Shown here: one piece after another, positions 52,227-60,150 of the stretch
How positions within the stretch are numbered: position 1 is the stretch's first letter
Layout: every line of letters begins with the position of its first letter
DNA from: Eubacteriaceae bacterium CHKCI004
Lineage (GTDB): Bacteria; Bacillota; Clostridia; Lachnospirales; Lachnospiraceae
Direction of reading: 5' to 3'
Assembly (NCBI GenBank): GCA_900016875.1
Contig: FCNR01000040.1
Coordinates: 1-64,000, forward strand
Length of the DNA: 64,000 bases
The notes under the pieces: generated by a model
The model's input: the letters and a program-made list of their open reading frames with translations, nothing else
Databases searched by the model: none
What the model was told of the DNA's origin: nothing
Position numbers and translations under genes: made by a program

Positions 52227-54860
52227 TTACTCTTCAGCCAGCGCTTTGGCATTCTCAGAAATCTGCTGATGCTGTTCCAATAAATCAACTGTCAGTTTTT
52301 CCGGGAATACCTTTGGATTTGCAGACATATACGCAGAGTCTGCTGTTTCTCCCTCATAGATTGGCAGAGGATAGTATTCCTGTAATTTTGCTCTTCCTTT
52401 TGTAATAATACATTCAGCCATTTCCATGGCAAGATCCTTGCTTTCATCACCTTTATCCACAACAGCGATGGATTCTGTCAGAGAATAGTTGCCTTCTGTC
52501 GGGTCAACATAATCTACCGGAAGTCCGTCTGCTTTATCTGCCACTGCCTGATGACGGAGACCGAATCCGATGGCTACCTCGCCGGCACGCACTTTTTTAA
52601 GAGGTGCGGAACCTGAGCTCTCCACGTGAGGGCCTGCGTTTTTGTAAATGTCTGCCAGGATCTGGGTTGCCTCGTCTTCACCGTAATTGTCTACCAGCGC
52701 CTGTAACAGAAGCCATGCTGTGGAAGAACTTGCGATGTCTGTGACGGAGATAAATCCGCTGTATACCGGGTTAGCCAGATCTTTGATGCTGGTCGGAGTC
52801 GGCAGATTATTTTCTGCCATCACTTCTGTGTTCAGAAGGATTGCTCCTTCCTGAGCAGTGATCGGCGTATAGAAGGAAGGATATTCATCCATAGCGCCTG
52901 TCTCAAAAGTCAGATCCTTAAACATGTTCTGCTGTTCCTGGGCGCTGTCCAGATAGAAGGAACTCATGGTCACCAAGTCAGCTTCGATGTTGGTTCCTTC
53001 CGCCAGAAGCTTTCCGCCCAGCTCGGAAGTACCGAAGGACTGAATGATGTACTGTCCGGAATATCCGTTTTCATCTAAAGTGCTCTTCATGGCCTCGATG
53101 GCTTCGTCGTCGGCGTTGGTGTAAAGCACCACTTCATCGCTGGCGGAGCCGCCGCATCCGGTCAGGACTGCGGAGAGCGCCATGGTCATTGCTACTGCTG
53201 CTGCTAAAAATTTCTTTCTCTTCTCTTCCTTTACCTTACTTCTGTCTGTCGCAAAGTATCCAAAAATCAATTTAGCTGCCAGATTCGTAAATAAGATCAG
53301 AAGGGACAGAACAAAAATCTCATTGAACTTTGTATAATATTGAAGCTCTTTAATTTTTGTGGTAATAACCATGGTTCTTGCTCCTGCGATAAAAATAACC
53401 GCACTTACTGTTACCATCGCATTTACAAAATAATAGCTGAACACTTCAAGTATGGTTCCCATAGCGTTCGGAGTTACCACCCGCACGATAGTTTTAAGCC
53501 AGGTATCACCCATGAGCATGGCTGTTGTCTCCCAGGAAGCGTTCATCTTTGCCAGGGAATTCTTTATCATCAGATAAGGCGTCGAGAAGAAATGGATGAC
53601 GTTACAGATGATAATGATGGCCAGGGTATTCTGCAGCGGTGTGCCGGAGAAAATAAGCATGTAGGCGATACCAATTACCATACCCGGTATTGTATTTGTA
53701 ATTAATGAAATATTTTCAATAACCTGTTTTACTTTGCCCGGCAGTTTACTTCTCGCAGTCGTAAGTGCTGCTCCATAAGTGAGCAGGGAGCCGAGGAGCG
53801 CCGTGAGAACGGCTACCAGAAGGGAGTTTTCATAAACACTGATCAAGCTTCTGTCTGCGAAGACTGCCTGAACATGTTCCCAGGTAAAGTTCATCTGGTA
53901 CGGCCAGTTTTCCACCAACGGCACCGCAAAGATGACCAGGAAGACAGAGAGTACCGCCAGAAGCACCAGACCGCTGGCTCCTCCGAAAATCACATCCCGC
54001 AAAGTATTTTTCCGAATCTCAATATTGGATATTTTGTTATAGCGAATATTATATTTTTCCAGATAGTGCAGAAGCGCGATCGTCAGTACGGAAGGAATAA
54101 GCATCATCATAGCCACTGCAGAACCGGTATTAAAGTTCGGGATACTTCCAAGCATTTCGTTATAAAGTACTGTTGCCACCACATCGTACTCGCCGCCCAC
54201 CGACGCCGGAATACCGTAATCGGTAAAGCATAAGAAGAAACACTGTACAAAAGATGCAGCCAGCGTTCCAAGAAGTGGGCGTACCACCGTAGCCATAAAT
54301 GTGGTCAATGGTTTATCCCCCATAATGCGGGATACGATGGTAAACTTTTTGTCAATATATTCCATGGTATTTGACACAAGCAGGAAGGATATCGGCAGTG
54401 TATAAATAACATATCCTAACAGCAGGCCGTTAAATCCGTAGATTTCAAAAAGCTGACGTCCCACAAGCTGTGTGATCAGTCCCTGCTTTCCAAAGGAATA
54501 GATGATGGCAAAACCATACGTGATGGTCGGCAGCAGCATTGGAACTACAGCCGCCTTTCGAATGAATCCTTTATACGCTTTTGGAATATTTGTATAATTA
54601 ATTGTATATGCAAGCAAAAACGCTAACAATGTTGTAATGATCGCACTGGCGGAAGAAATAATCAGGCTGTGCCCGAAAGCGCTCATAAAGCCGTGGCTTG
54701 TCAATACCTCCACGTAGTTTCCAAGAGATACTCCTCTGGCCTGTCCCTCAAAGGACTTTAAGAGAAGCCGGAGAATTGGAATCATCAAAAATACGAGAAA
54801 CAACGCCGTGACGATAATAAAAATGCCTTTAATCTCTTTTTCTTTTCTCTGTGTACCCAT
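52227..54860 (-). CDS. 2-AEP ABC transporter: permease fused to its substrate-binding lipoprotein domain
   Basis: An unbroken 877-residue frame. Residues 1-538 form a two-unit permease with about 12 helices; both halves carry ABC inner-membrane motifs (for example RIMGDKPLTTFMATVVRPLLGTLAASF and AMLMGDTWLKTIVRVVTPNAMGTI). Residues 539-550 are a positive linker (DRSKVKEEKRKK). Residues 551-569 form a signal-type helix ending in the lipobox LTGC (C569). Residues 570-877 are a solute-binding fold (DEVVLYTNADDEAIEAMKS ...) like 2-AEP receptors. In relatives these are two genes. Where the receptor's start Met would be, K547 (AAG, 53222-53220) replaces ATG, and no stop separates them. Topology works: helix 13 would place the receptor outside. 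Confidence 0.85.
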   Translation of the reverse strand: MGTQRKEKEIKGIFIIVTALFLVFLMIPILRLLLKSFEGQARGVSLGNYVEVLTSHGFMSAFGHSLIISSASAIITTLLAFLLAYTINYTNIPKAYKGFIRKAAVVPMLLPTITYGFAIIYSFGKQGLITQLVGRQLFEIYGFNGLLLGYVIYTLPISFLLVSNTMEYIDKKFTIVSRIMGDKPLTTFMATVVRPLLGTLAASFVQCFFLCFTDYGIPASVGGEYDVVATVLYNEMLGSIPNFNTGSAVAMMMLIPSVLTIALLHYLEKYNIRYNKISNIEIRKNTLRDVIFGGASGLVLLAVLSVFLVIFAVPLVENWPYQMNFTWEHVQAVFADRSLISVYENSLLVAVLTALLGSLLTYGAALTTARSKLPGKVKQVIENISLITNTIPGMVIGIAYMLIFSGTPLQNTLAIIIICNVIHFFSTPYLMIKNSLAKMNASWETTAMLMGDTWLKTIVRVVTPNAMGTILEVFSYYFVNAMVTVSAVIFIAGARTMVITTKIKELQYYTKFNEIFVLSLLILFTNLAAKLIFGYFATDRSKVKEEKRKKFLAAAVAMTMALSAVLTGCGGSASDEVVLYTNADDEAIEAMKSTLDENGYSGQYIIQSFGTSELGGKLLAEGTNIEADLVTMSSFYLDSAQEQQNMFKDLTFETGAMDEYPSFYTPITAQEGAILLNTEVMAENNLPTPTSIKDLANPVYSGFISVTDIASSSTAWLLLQALVDNYGEDEATQILADIYKNAGPHVESSGSAPLKKVRAGEVAIGFGLRHQAVADKADGLPVDYVDPTEGNYSLTESIAVVDKGDESKDLAMEMAECIITKGRAKLQEYYPLPIYEGETADSAYMSANPKVFPEKLTVDLLEQHQQISENAKALAEE

Positions 54861-54887
54861 ATTCGTTCACCTTTTCGCTTCACTTTA

Positions 54888-55655
54888 TTACATTGCCATC
54901 TGCGGCTGCGCTTCCTGACTGAACAAAGTAAAGATGTTATTTCTTTTAATCACAAGCTGATTAAGAATAAACTCTTTGACAAAATCGTTGTCCGGTGTCT
55001 GGATGATCTCATCTGGCTTGCCAAACTGAGAAATAGTTCCATTATTGACAATCAGAACCTTATCAGATAAAGTCAGCGCCTCTTCCGGATCGTGGGTAAC
55101 GATGATGGTTGTCAGCTTAAATTCTCTCGCAATCTGTTTGATTTTATCTTTAATCGATTCTTTGATCACTCCGTCCAATGCGGAAAGCGGTTCATCCAGA
55201 AGAAGAATTTTCGGTTTCATGACCATGGTCCTTGCCAGAGCCACTCTCTGTTTCTGACCGCCGGAAAGCTGTTCGATCTTCTTATCCAGATGTTCTCTTA
55301 ATCCCAGCAGATCAATCATATCCTCCACTTCCTGCTGTGTGGAAATGTCCGGTTTGTTTTTTAATCCATATGTAATGTTTTTATAGACATTCAGATTTGG
55401 AAACAGGGCGTAATCCTGGAATACAATGTTGAATCCTCTTGCTTCCATCGGAATATCCAGCACGTTCTGTCCCTGGAAAATGATCTCTCCTTCATCGGCG
55501 TCAGTCAATCCAAGAATCAGATTCAACAATGTAGTCTTACCGCATCCGGAAGGTCCGAGAATCGAAACTATCTCGCCATCCTCAATACTGAGATTAATAT
55601 CGTGTAAAATTGTAACACCGTCATATGATTTTTTCAGATTTTTAATTTCAAGCAT
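54888..55655 (-). CDS. phnT: 2-AEP-type ABC transporter ATPase (PhnT-like)
   Basis: A 255-residue ATPase. Walker A is LGPSGCGKTTLLN, the signature QLSGGQKQRVALARTM, and Walker B ILLLDEPLSALD; IIVTHDPEEAL gives the H-loop. It is the first gene of the operon, before the permease-receptor fusion, phnW and phnX, which supports 2-AEP as substrate. GAGAACATT with AAAGGAG precedes the ATG. Confidence 0.9.
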   Translation of the reverse strand: MLEIKNLKKSYDGVTILHDINLSIEDGEIVSILGPSGCGKTTLLNLILGLTDADEGEIIFQGQNVLDIPMEARGFNIVFQDYALFPNLNVYKNITYGLKNKPDISTQQEVEDMIDLLGLREHLDKKIEQLSGGQKQRVALARTMVMKPKILLLDEPLSALDGVIKESIKDKIKQIAREFKLTTIIVTHDPEEALTLSDKVLIVNNGTISQFGKPDEIIQTPDNDFVKEFILNQLVIKRNNIFTLFSQEAQPQMAM

Positions 55656-55659
55656 AATG

Positions 55660-55900
55660 TTCTCCTTTCCCTTTCAGACATCTTCAAAATACCTAGGGGG
55701 TATTTTAAGGATTTATTCCAAACTAGAACTCCGGCAATCTGCGGCAGGCATGGAAAATCGTTTACCGCCTGCAAGAGCAGCAGGTACATCTCTTGTCCCG
55801 TCCCTTATGCCGGGTCCGCTCCGCGAAACAACCGCATGATAACACAGAGACAAAATGCCTTTCTATCATTTTCCCAAAAAAGTTTTGTAAATTAATTGTA
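55660..55900 (-). promoter_or_regulatory. Long structured leader of the 2-AEP operon
   Basis: About 240 bases separate the operator from phnT. On the minus strand a TTTACA with a weak TGATAG -10 is seen near 55890-55862. Two small hairpins follow (CAAGAG/CTCTTG; GCAGGC/GCCTGC). No known riboswitch is recognisable and no T-run marks an attenuator. Confidence 0.35.
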
Positions 55901-55907
55901 AAAAAGT

Positions 55908-55922
55908 TGTAGAAATTCTACA
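55908..55922. promoter_or_regulatory. TGTA-N7-TACA palindrome, candidate RpiR-family operator (2-AEP operon)
   Basis: TGTAGAAATTCTACA is a perfect odd palindrome of the TGTA-N7-TACA type known for HexR, an RpiR-family member. It lies upstream of the 2-AEP operon; a related site precedes the rpiR-type gene. Confidence 0.6.
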
Positions 55923-55953
55923 TAATTTTCTAGAAATCTTCTTTAGTTTTTAT

Positions 55954-55985
55954 ACAAAAAAAGGCGGAAATATTTCCGCCGTAAA
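55954..55985 (-). terminator. Terminator of the RpiR-type regulator gene
   Basis: Leftward GGCGGAAATATTTCCGCC is a perfect palindromic stem followed by T7. It separates the regulator from the 2-AEP operon, so the latter needs its own promoter. Confidence 0.9.
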
Positions 55986-56041
55986 AGATATTCTTTATTT
56001 TATTTTCAACCCTTTCATGGGAATTCTGTCTTAGAAACGTC

Positions 56042-56914
56042 CTACTTTTCAGACGGTTTCGCATCATATGCCTGTTTACGGATCGTATTACTGCTCCTGT
56101 CCAAAATCGCTGTGTATTTTTCATAATCGCTGAGGAGAATACCAGTATAGATCATATCCACCACCGCAAGCTGAGACACCCGGGAAAAAATAGCATCACC
56201 GTAAATAAAATGCTGTCCGCTTGTGATCAGAACAATGTCCGCATATTTTTCCAGCAGAGTATTTTCAAAATTGGTGATCGCAATGGTCCTCGCCCCCGCT
56301 TTTTTTGCAATCCGCATGGCATCTACCGTACTTATCGAGCATCCTGAATAAGAGATGCCGATGGCCACATCTTCTTTTGTCAGATTACCGGCACTGACAT
56401 TTTGCAGATAATAATCGGAATAAGAACAGCAGCTAAAACCCAGATAGGTAAGCTTTGTAACCAGATCGCTGGCCGTACATGAAGAGTTCTCCACGTAAAA
56501 TACCGCGATATTCCGCGCTCCAGTGATTGCCCTCACCGCCTTTTCCAGATTGTCAGCAGACAGATTTTTTAACGTGTCTTTCAGCTGTCCTACCGCAGTT
56601 CCGATCAGCTTGGCCGGCAGCTCCGCGATTTTATCGTCCTTTGATATGGACGATCCATACAGAAAATATCCTTTTTCTGTTCTGTCTTCTTCCCGCACCA
56701 GTTCATAGCGGAAATCTTTAAATCCCTGATATCCCAGCGCACGAATGAAGCGAAGTACCGTAGGCTGACTGACGCCTGCTCCGTCTGCGAACAGCTCAAG
56801 AGTCAGTTCACGGCCATCTCCCTGATAAGACAGAAGATAGTCAGCAGCTTTTTTTTCGGATTTTCGTAAAGAAGAATAATTCTCCCTTATGGTAAATTCC
56901 AGTTTTTCATTCAT
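56042..56914 (-). CDS. RpiR-family transcriptional regulator
   Basis: A 290-residue regulator. The N-terminal helix-turn-helix reads SLRKSEKKAADYLLSYQGDGRELTLELFADGAGVSQPTVLRFIRALGYQGFKDFR. The C-terminal SIS domain (residues about 125-260: NIAVFYVENSSCTASDLVTKLTYLGFSC, VAIGISYSGCSISTVDAMRIAKKAGARTIAIT) binds phosphosugars in characterised members. It is flanked by the 2-AEP operon and the sugar-phosphate operon. TGTA-N7-TACA sites precede both it and the 2-AEP operon. Confidence 0.9.
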   Translation of the reverse strand: MNEKLEFTIRENYSSLRKSEKKAADYLLSYQGDGRELTLELFADGAGVSQPTVLRFIRALGYQGFKDFRYELVREEDRTEKGYFLYGSSISKDDKIAELPAKLIGTAVGQLKDTLKNLSADNLEKAVRAITGARNIAVFYVENSSCTASDLVTKLTYLGFSCCSYSDYYLQNVSAGNLTKEDVAIGISYSGCSISTVDAMRIAKKAGARTIAITNFENTLLEKYADIVLITSGQHFIYGDAIFSRVSQLAVVDMIYTGILLSDYEKYTAILDRSSNTIRKQAYDAKPSEK

Positions 56915-57030
56915 TATTTTTCCTCCTGCTTACAGCAAAGCTTCCTCAGATATCGGCATCCATCCGCGGCAGATATCTTTTCGTCAGGCTTCTTCTGTAT
57001 GTTTTCTATTTTTTTCGCATTCAGATTAAA

Positions 57031-57045
57031 TGTAATTTTTCTACA
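57031..57045. promoter_or_regulatory. TGTA-N7-TACA site upstream of the RpiR-type gene
   Basis: TGTAATTTTTCTACA shares the outer TGTA/TACA and the right half TTCTACA with the perfect site at 55908. Its position 117 bases before the regulator's ATG suits autoregulation. Confidence 0.5.
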
Positions 57046-57061
57046 CTTTTTATTTTTTACA

Positions 57062-57115
57062 AAAACGAGGGGCTGCCTCATAAAGTAAAAATCTTTATGC
57101 AACAGCCCCATTTTT
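57062..57115 (-). terminator. Terminator of the FGGY-kinase operon
   Basis: Leftward GGGGCTG...CATAAAG pairs with CTTTATG...CAGCCCC, followed by CGTTTTTG. It separates the sugar operon from the regulator gene. Confidence 0.85.
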
Positions 57116-57152
57116 GTTCTATTCCGGTACCGCCGCCCTGGTTTCGGCCGAC

Positions 57153-58703
57153 TTATTTATTGTTATGATCAACAGTTTTATGTACGATCTCACGCATCTG
57201 CGGCCATGTCTCCATGTAGCGCTCCATATAGAACTGATATTCCTTATGAGCTTCCATATCCGGAATATATTCTTTATCAACACGAATCATGCTGTCTGCA
57301 GCTTCTTCAAAGCTTGGATAAACACCGATACCCTTTGCCGCAATGATACAGTCGCCCAGACATCCTGCACTCTGGTTCTCTACAGTTGTGTACATCGGTA
57401 CGCCGATGATATCCGCATGCATCTGCATCCAGAAATCAGACTGTGCCAGACCGCCGCAGGCATAGATTTCTTTTACGTCATATCCTGCTTCCTTCATGCT
57501 GACGATACAGTGATTTGCACCATAGGCAACGCCTTCGTAGATAGCTCTTGCCAGATGTGCCGTTGTGGTTCCGATGGAAAGTCCCCAGAACATACCTCTT
57601 GCTTTGGAATCAGAGTAAGGCGCACGATTGCCCTGGAAGTAATCCATCATAACAAGACCGTCACAGCCAATCGGAACAGTCTTTGCCTTTTCGGTGATAT
57701 AATCATAAATGTTCATATCCTTATTCATGGCTTCCTGTGCCCAGGTACCAGGAAGAAGGTTATTTCTAAACCAGGTCAGTATGGATCCGGCTGCGGTCTG
57801 TCCGCCTTCCAGAAGGCTGGTTCCTTCATACATACAGTTTGGATAAGTTCCGTTTACGCCATTTACATGGAAATCTTTCTCAGAAAGTCCCAGCAGACAG
57901 GTAGATGTTCCGCCGATTAATGTCATTCCGTTCGGTCTTACACCGCCGACACCGAACATACATGCATTACAGTCCGCCGTACCTTCCACAACGACTGTCT
58001 TGGTGCTCAGGCCAAAGATCTGCGCAGCTTCGCGGCTGACATTGCCGATCACTTCGCCAACTCTGTAAATATCTTTCGGGAACTTATCAATCACATCATC
58101 AAGGCCTACCGCATTGTAGAAATCTACCGGATATCCGCCATTCTTGTCATCGTAATTCCAGCGGAAAGCAGCGATGGACATACAAACGCTCTTCTTACCG
58201 GTGAGTTTCCAGTTCAGCCAGTCCTCAAACTCCATGATCGTCTTGGTCTTCGCCCAGTTTTCCGGCTCATGTTTCTTAACCCACATACACTTCGGCACCA
58301 TGGTGTCGGCACGGAAACTTGGTTTGTAGAATCTGGTCGCCTCATAATCTTCACGAATCTCGTCAATAAAAGAGGCTTCTTCTGTTGCACGAACATCCAT
58401 CCAGAGAATCGGCGGACGCACGGACTCATCATCTTCTCCCAGATAAACCAGGGTGTTGGTTGTGGCATCACAGGTAATGGCCGCAATATTGTCTGGCCCG
58501 ATACCAGCTTTTTTAATACATTCCGGGATTGCTTTGGAAAGCGCTGCCCACCAGCCTTTGTCATCCTGCTCTGCCCATCCGTTCCTCGGATAAGTGGTCG
58601 CGTACTCTTCAATATGATATGCACGGTTCTGTCCGCGGAAATCATAAAGCGCAACTCTCACACTGCCCGTACCTGCGTCGATACCCATTAAATATTCTGC
58701 CAT
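57153..58703 (-). CDS. FGGY-family carbohydrate kinase, ribulokinase-like
   Basis: A 516-residue kinase. The N-terminal ATPase lobe begins YLMGIDAGTGSVRVALYDFRGQ; the second lobe has LIGGTSTCLLGLSEK and GLSIGTTTAHLARAIYEGVAYGANH, the FGGY signature region. The GTSTC block resembles L-ribulokinase and other pentulose/pentitol kinases. It is the last gene of the operon after an RpiB-type isomerase, HAD phosphatase and AraM-like dehydrogenase. The substrate (L- or D-ribulose, a pentitol, or a C4 sugar alcohol) cannot be fixed by eye. Confidence 0.87.
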   Translation of the reverse strand: MAEYLMGIDAGTGSVRVALYDFRGQNRAYHIEEYATTYPRNGWAEQDDKGWWAALSKAIPECIKKAGIGPDNIAAITCDATTNTLVYLGEDDESVRPPILWMDVRATEEASFIDEIREDYEATRFYKPSFRADTMVPKCMWVKKHEPENWAKTKTIMEFEDWLNWKLTGKKSVCMSIAAFRWNYDDKNGGYPVDFYNAVGLDDVIDKFPKDIYRVGEVIGNVSREAAQIFGLSTKTVVVEGTADCNACMFGVGGVRPNGMTLIGGTSTCLLGLSEKDFHVNGVNGTYPNCMYEGTSLLEGGQTAAGSILTWFRNNLLPGTWAQEAMNKDMNIYDYITEKAKTVPIGCDGLVMMDYFQGNRAPYSDSKARGMFWGLSIGTTTAHLARAIYEGVAYGANHCIVSMKEAGYDVKEIYACGGLAQSDFWMQMHADIIGVPMYTTVENQSAGCLGDCIIAAKGIGVYPSFEEAADSMIRVDKEYIPDMEAHKEYQFYMERYMETWPQMREIVHKTVDHNNK

Positions 58704-58787
58704 AATTAAACTCCCTTCTCCGTTTTTCTTTACATTTTTATTTGCAAGACCCGCTTCACACAGGTCTTCCTTTCTCCTATAAAGCCT

Positions 58788-59228
58788 TTATTGTTCTTCG
58801 TTTTCAAAATCAAGAATTCTCTGTACCTTGTCTTTGGACCGGCTGTTCGGGTCATAAGTGCAGGAGAGATATTCTTTAACCATGCATTTTGCCAGCTCAA
58901 TACCAATCACCTGTGCCCCCATAGTGATAATATTGGCATGATTGGAGAGCTCTGCTCTCTGAGCCTGATAAACATCGTGGATACATGCAGCGTAAGCTCC
59001 CTTTACTTTGTTGGCGGCGATAGATACGCCAATACCGGTTCCGCATACTACGATGCCACGGTCAAACTCACCGGCTGCCACTGCCTTCGCACATTTGATC
59101 GCAACGTTGGCATAAATCGGGTCGTCACTGCCAAAATCAGCCACCTCATGTCCCAGTCCTTTTACATAGTCCATCAGCTGCAACTTAAAATCGGCCGCGT
59201 TCGGGTCACATCCAAATACAATCTTCAT
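58788..59228 (-). CDS. RpiB/LacAB-family sugar-phosphate isomerase
   Basis: A 146-residue isomerase starting at the ATG at 59228, after AAAGGAG. The catalytic Cys is C62 in GIVVCGTGIGVSIAANK. The usual DHAG near residue 10 is replaced by DPNA (CDPNAADFK), so the ring-opening His position of ribose-5-phosphate isomerase B differs. Some RpiB-like enzymes act on tetrulose or other sugar phosphates. It is likely a specialised isomerase of this operon rather than the housekeeping Rpi. Confidence 0.85.
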   Translation of the reverse strand: MKIVFGCDPNAADFKLQLMDYVKGLGHEVADFGSDDPIYANVAIKCAKAVAAGEFDRGIVVCGTGIGVSIAANKVKGAYAACIHDVYQAQRAELSNHANIITMGAQVIGIELAKCMVKEYLSCTYDPNSRSKDKVQRILDFENEEQ

Positions 59229-59327
59229 TGTCTTCTCCTTTCTCTTGAAGACGGGAACCCTTCCGGCTCCCGCCGCGATGTCTGCTATAGATAAGTATAT
59301 CACATCTTTGGTTATTTTGTACAATAT

Positions 59328-60122
59328 TTATAGATATTTTCTCATCTCTTTGAGCGAATCGTAAATACAGGTCGGTTCTACGTCAGATTCTGCTACCGTC
59401 TGCATGTCCGCTTCACCTGTAAGTACGAGAAATCCTTTTGCGCCGTTGTTGACGCCGGTCGCCACATCCGTATACAGGCGATCACCGACAAAAGCCATCT
59501 CTTCTGCTTTATATCCGGTAATCTCCGCCACCATATCCACGGTCTCTTTCCAAGGCTTGCCCAGAAAACGAGGCTTCACTCCTGTGGAATCTGTAATGAG
59601 ACTGCACATAGCTCCGCAGTCCGGCATGAAGCCGTACTCTGTCGGGCAATTGGTGTCCATATGAGTAGCGATAAACGGTACGCCGTTTCTCACATAATGA
59701 CAGATACGATCCAGCTTCTCATAGGTAAGGGTAGTATCAAAGCTCTGTACCGCCACATCCGGATCTTCTTTAACAAGATGAATACCTTTTGCTTTCCAGT
59801 TTTCTTCCAGAACCGGAGTGCCATTCAGATACACCTTTGCTCCCGGATAGTTTACTTTCAGAAACTCCGCACAGACATCTCCTGCTGTAACAACCTTGCT
59901 CTCATCCACATCAAGCCCCAGTTTATGAAGCTTTTCCACGTAGACCGACGGCACCCGGGAAGCGTTGTTGGTAAAAAAGATAAAATCCCGGTCCTCCGAC
60001 TGTTCCACGTCGTGGATAAAATCCAGCGCTCCGTCAATGAGCTGATCGCCCAGATACACAGTACCGTCCATATCGAGAACAAATAATTTTACACCATTAA
60101 GCGCTTCTTCTTTTTTCAGCAT
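59328..60122 (-). CDS. HAD-superfamily sugar phosphatase (NagD/AraL-like)
   Basis: A 264-residue class IIA HAD protein. Motif I is LFVLDMDGTVYLGDQL, motif II FIFFTNNASRVPS, and motif IV MAFVGDRLYTDVATGVNNGAKGFLVLTGEA. The ATG at 60122 follows AAGAGG. It resembles AraL, the phosphatase next to AraM in the Bacillus subtilis ara operon, thought to remove toxic sugar phosphates; a dephosphorylating housekeeping role here is inferred. Confidence 0.87.
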   Translation of the reverse strand: MLKKEEALNGVKLFVLDMDGTVYLGDQLIDGALDFIHDVEQSEDRDFIFFTNNASRVPSVYVEKLHKLGLDVDESKVVTAGDVCAEFLKVNYPGAKVYLNGTPVLEENWKAKGIHLVKEDPDVAVQSFDTTLTYEKLDRICHYVRNGVPFIATHMDTNCPTEYGFMPDCGAMCSLITDSTGVKPRFLGKPWKETVDMVAEITGYKAEEMAFVGDRLYTDVATGVNNGAKGFLVLTGEADMQTVAESDVEPTCIYDSLKEMRKYL

Positions 60123-60150
60123 ACATGTACCTCTTATTTCTTCTATATTA

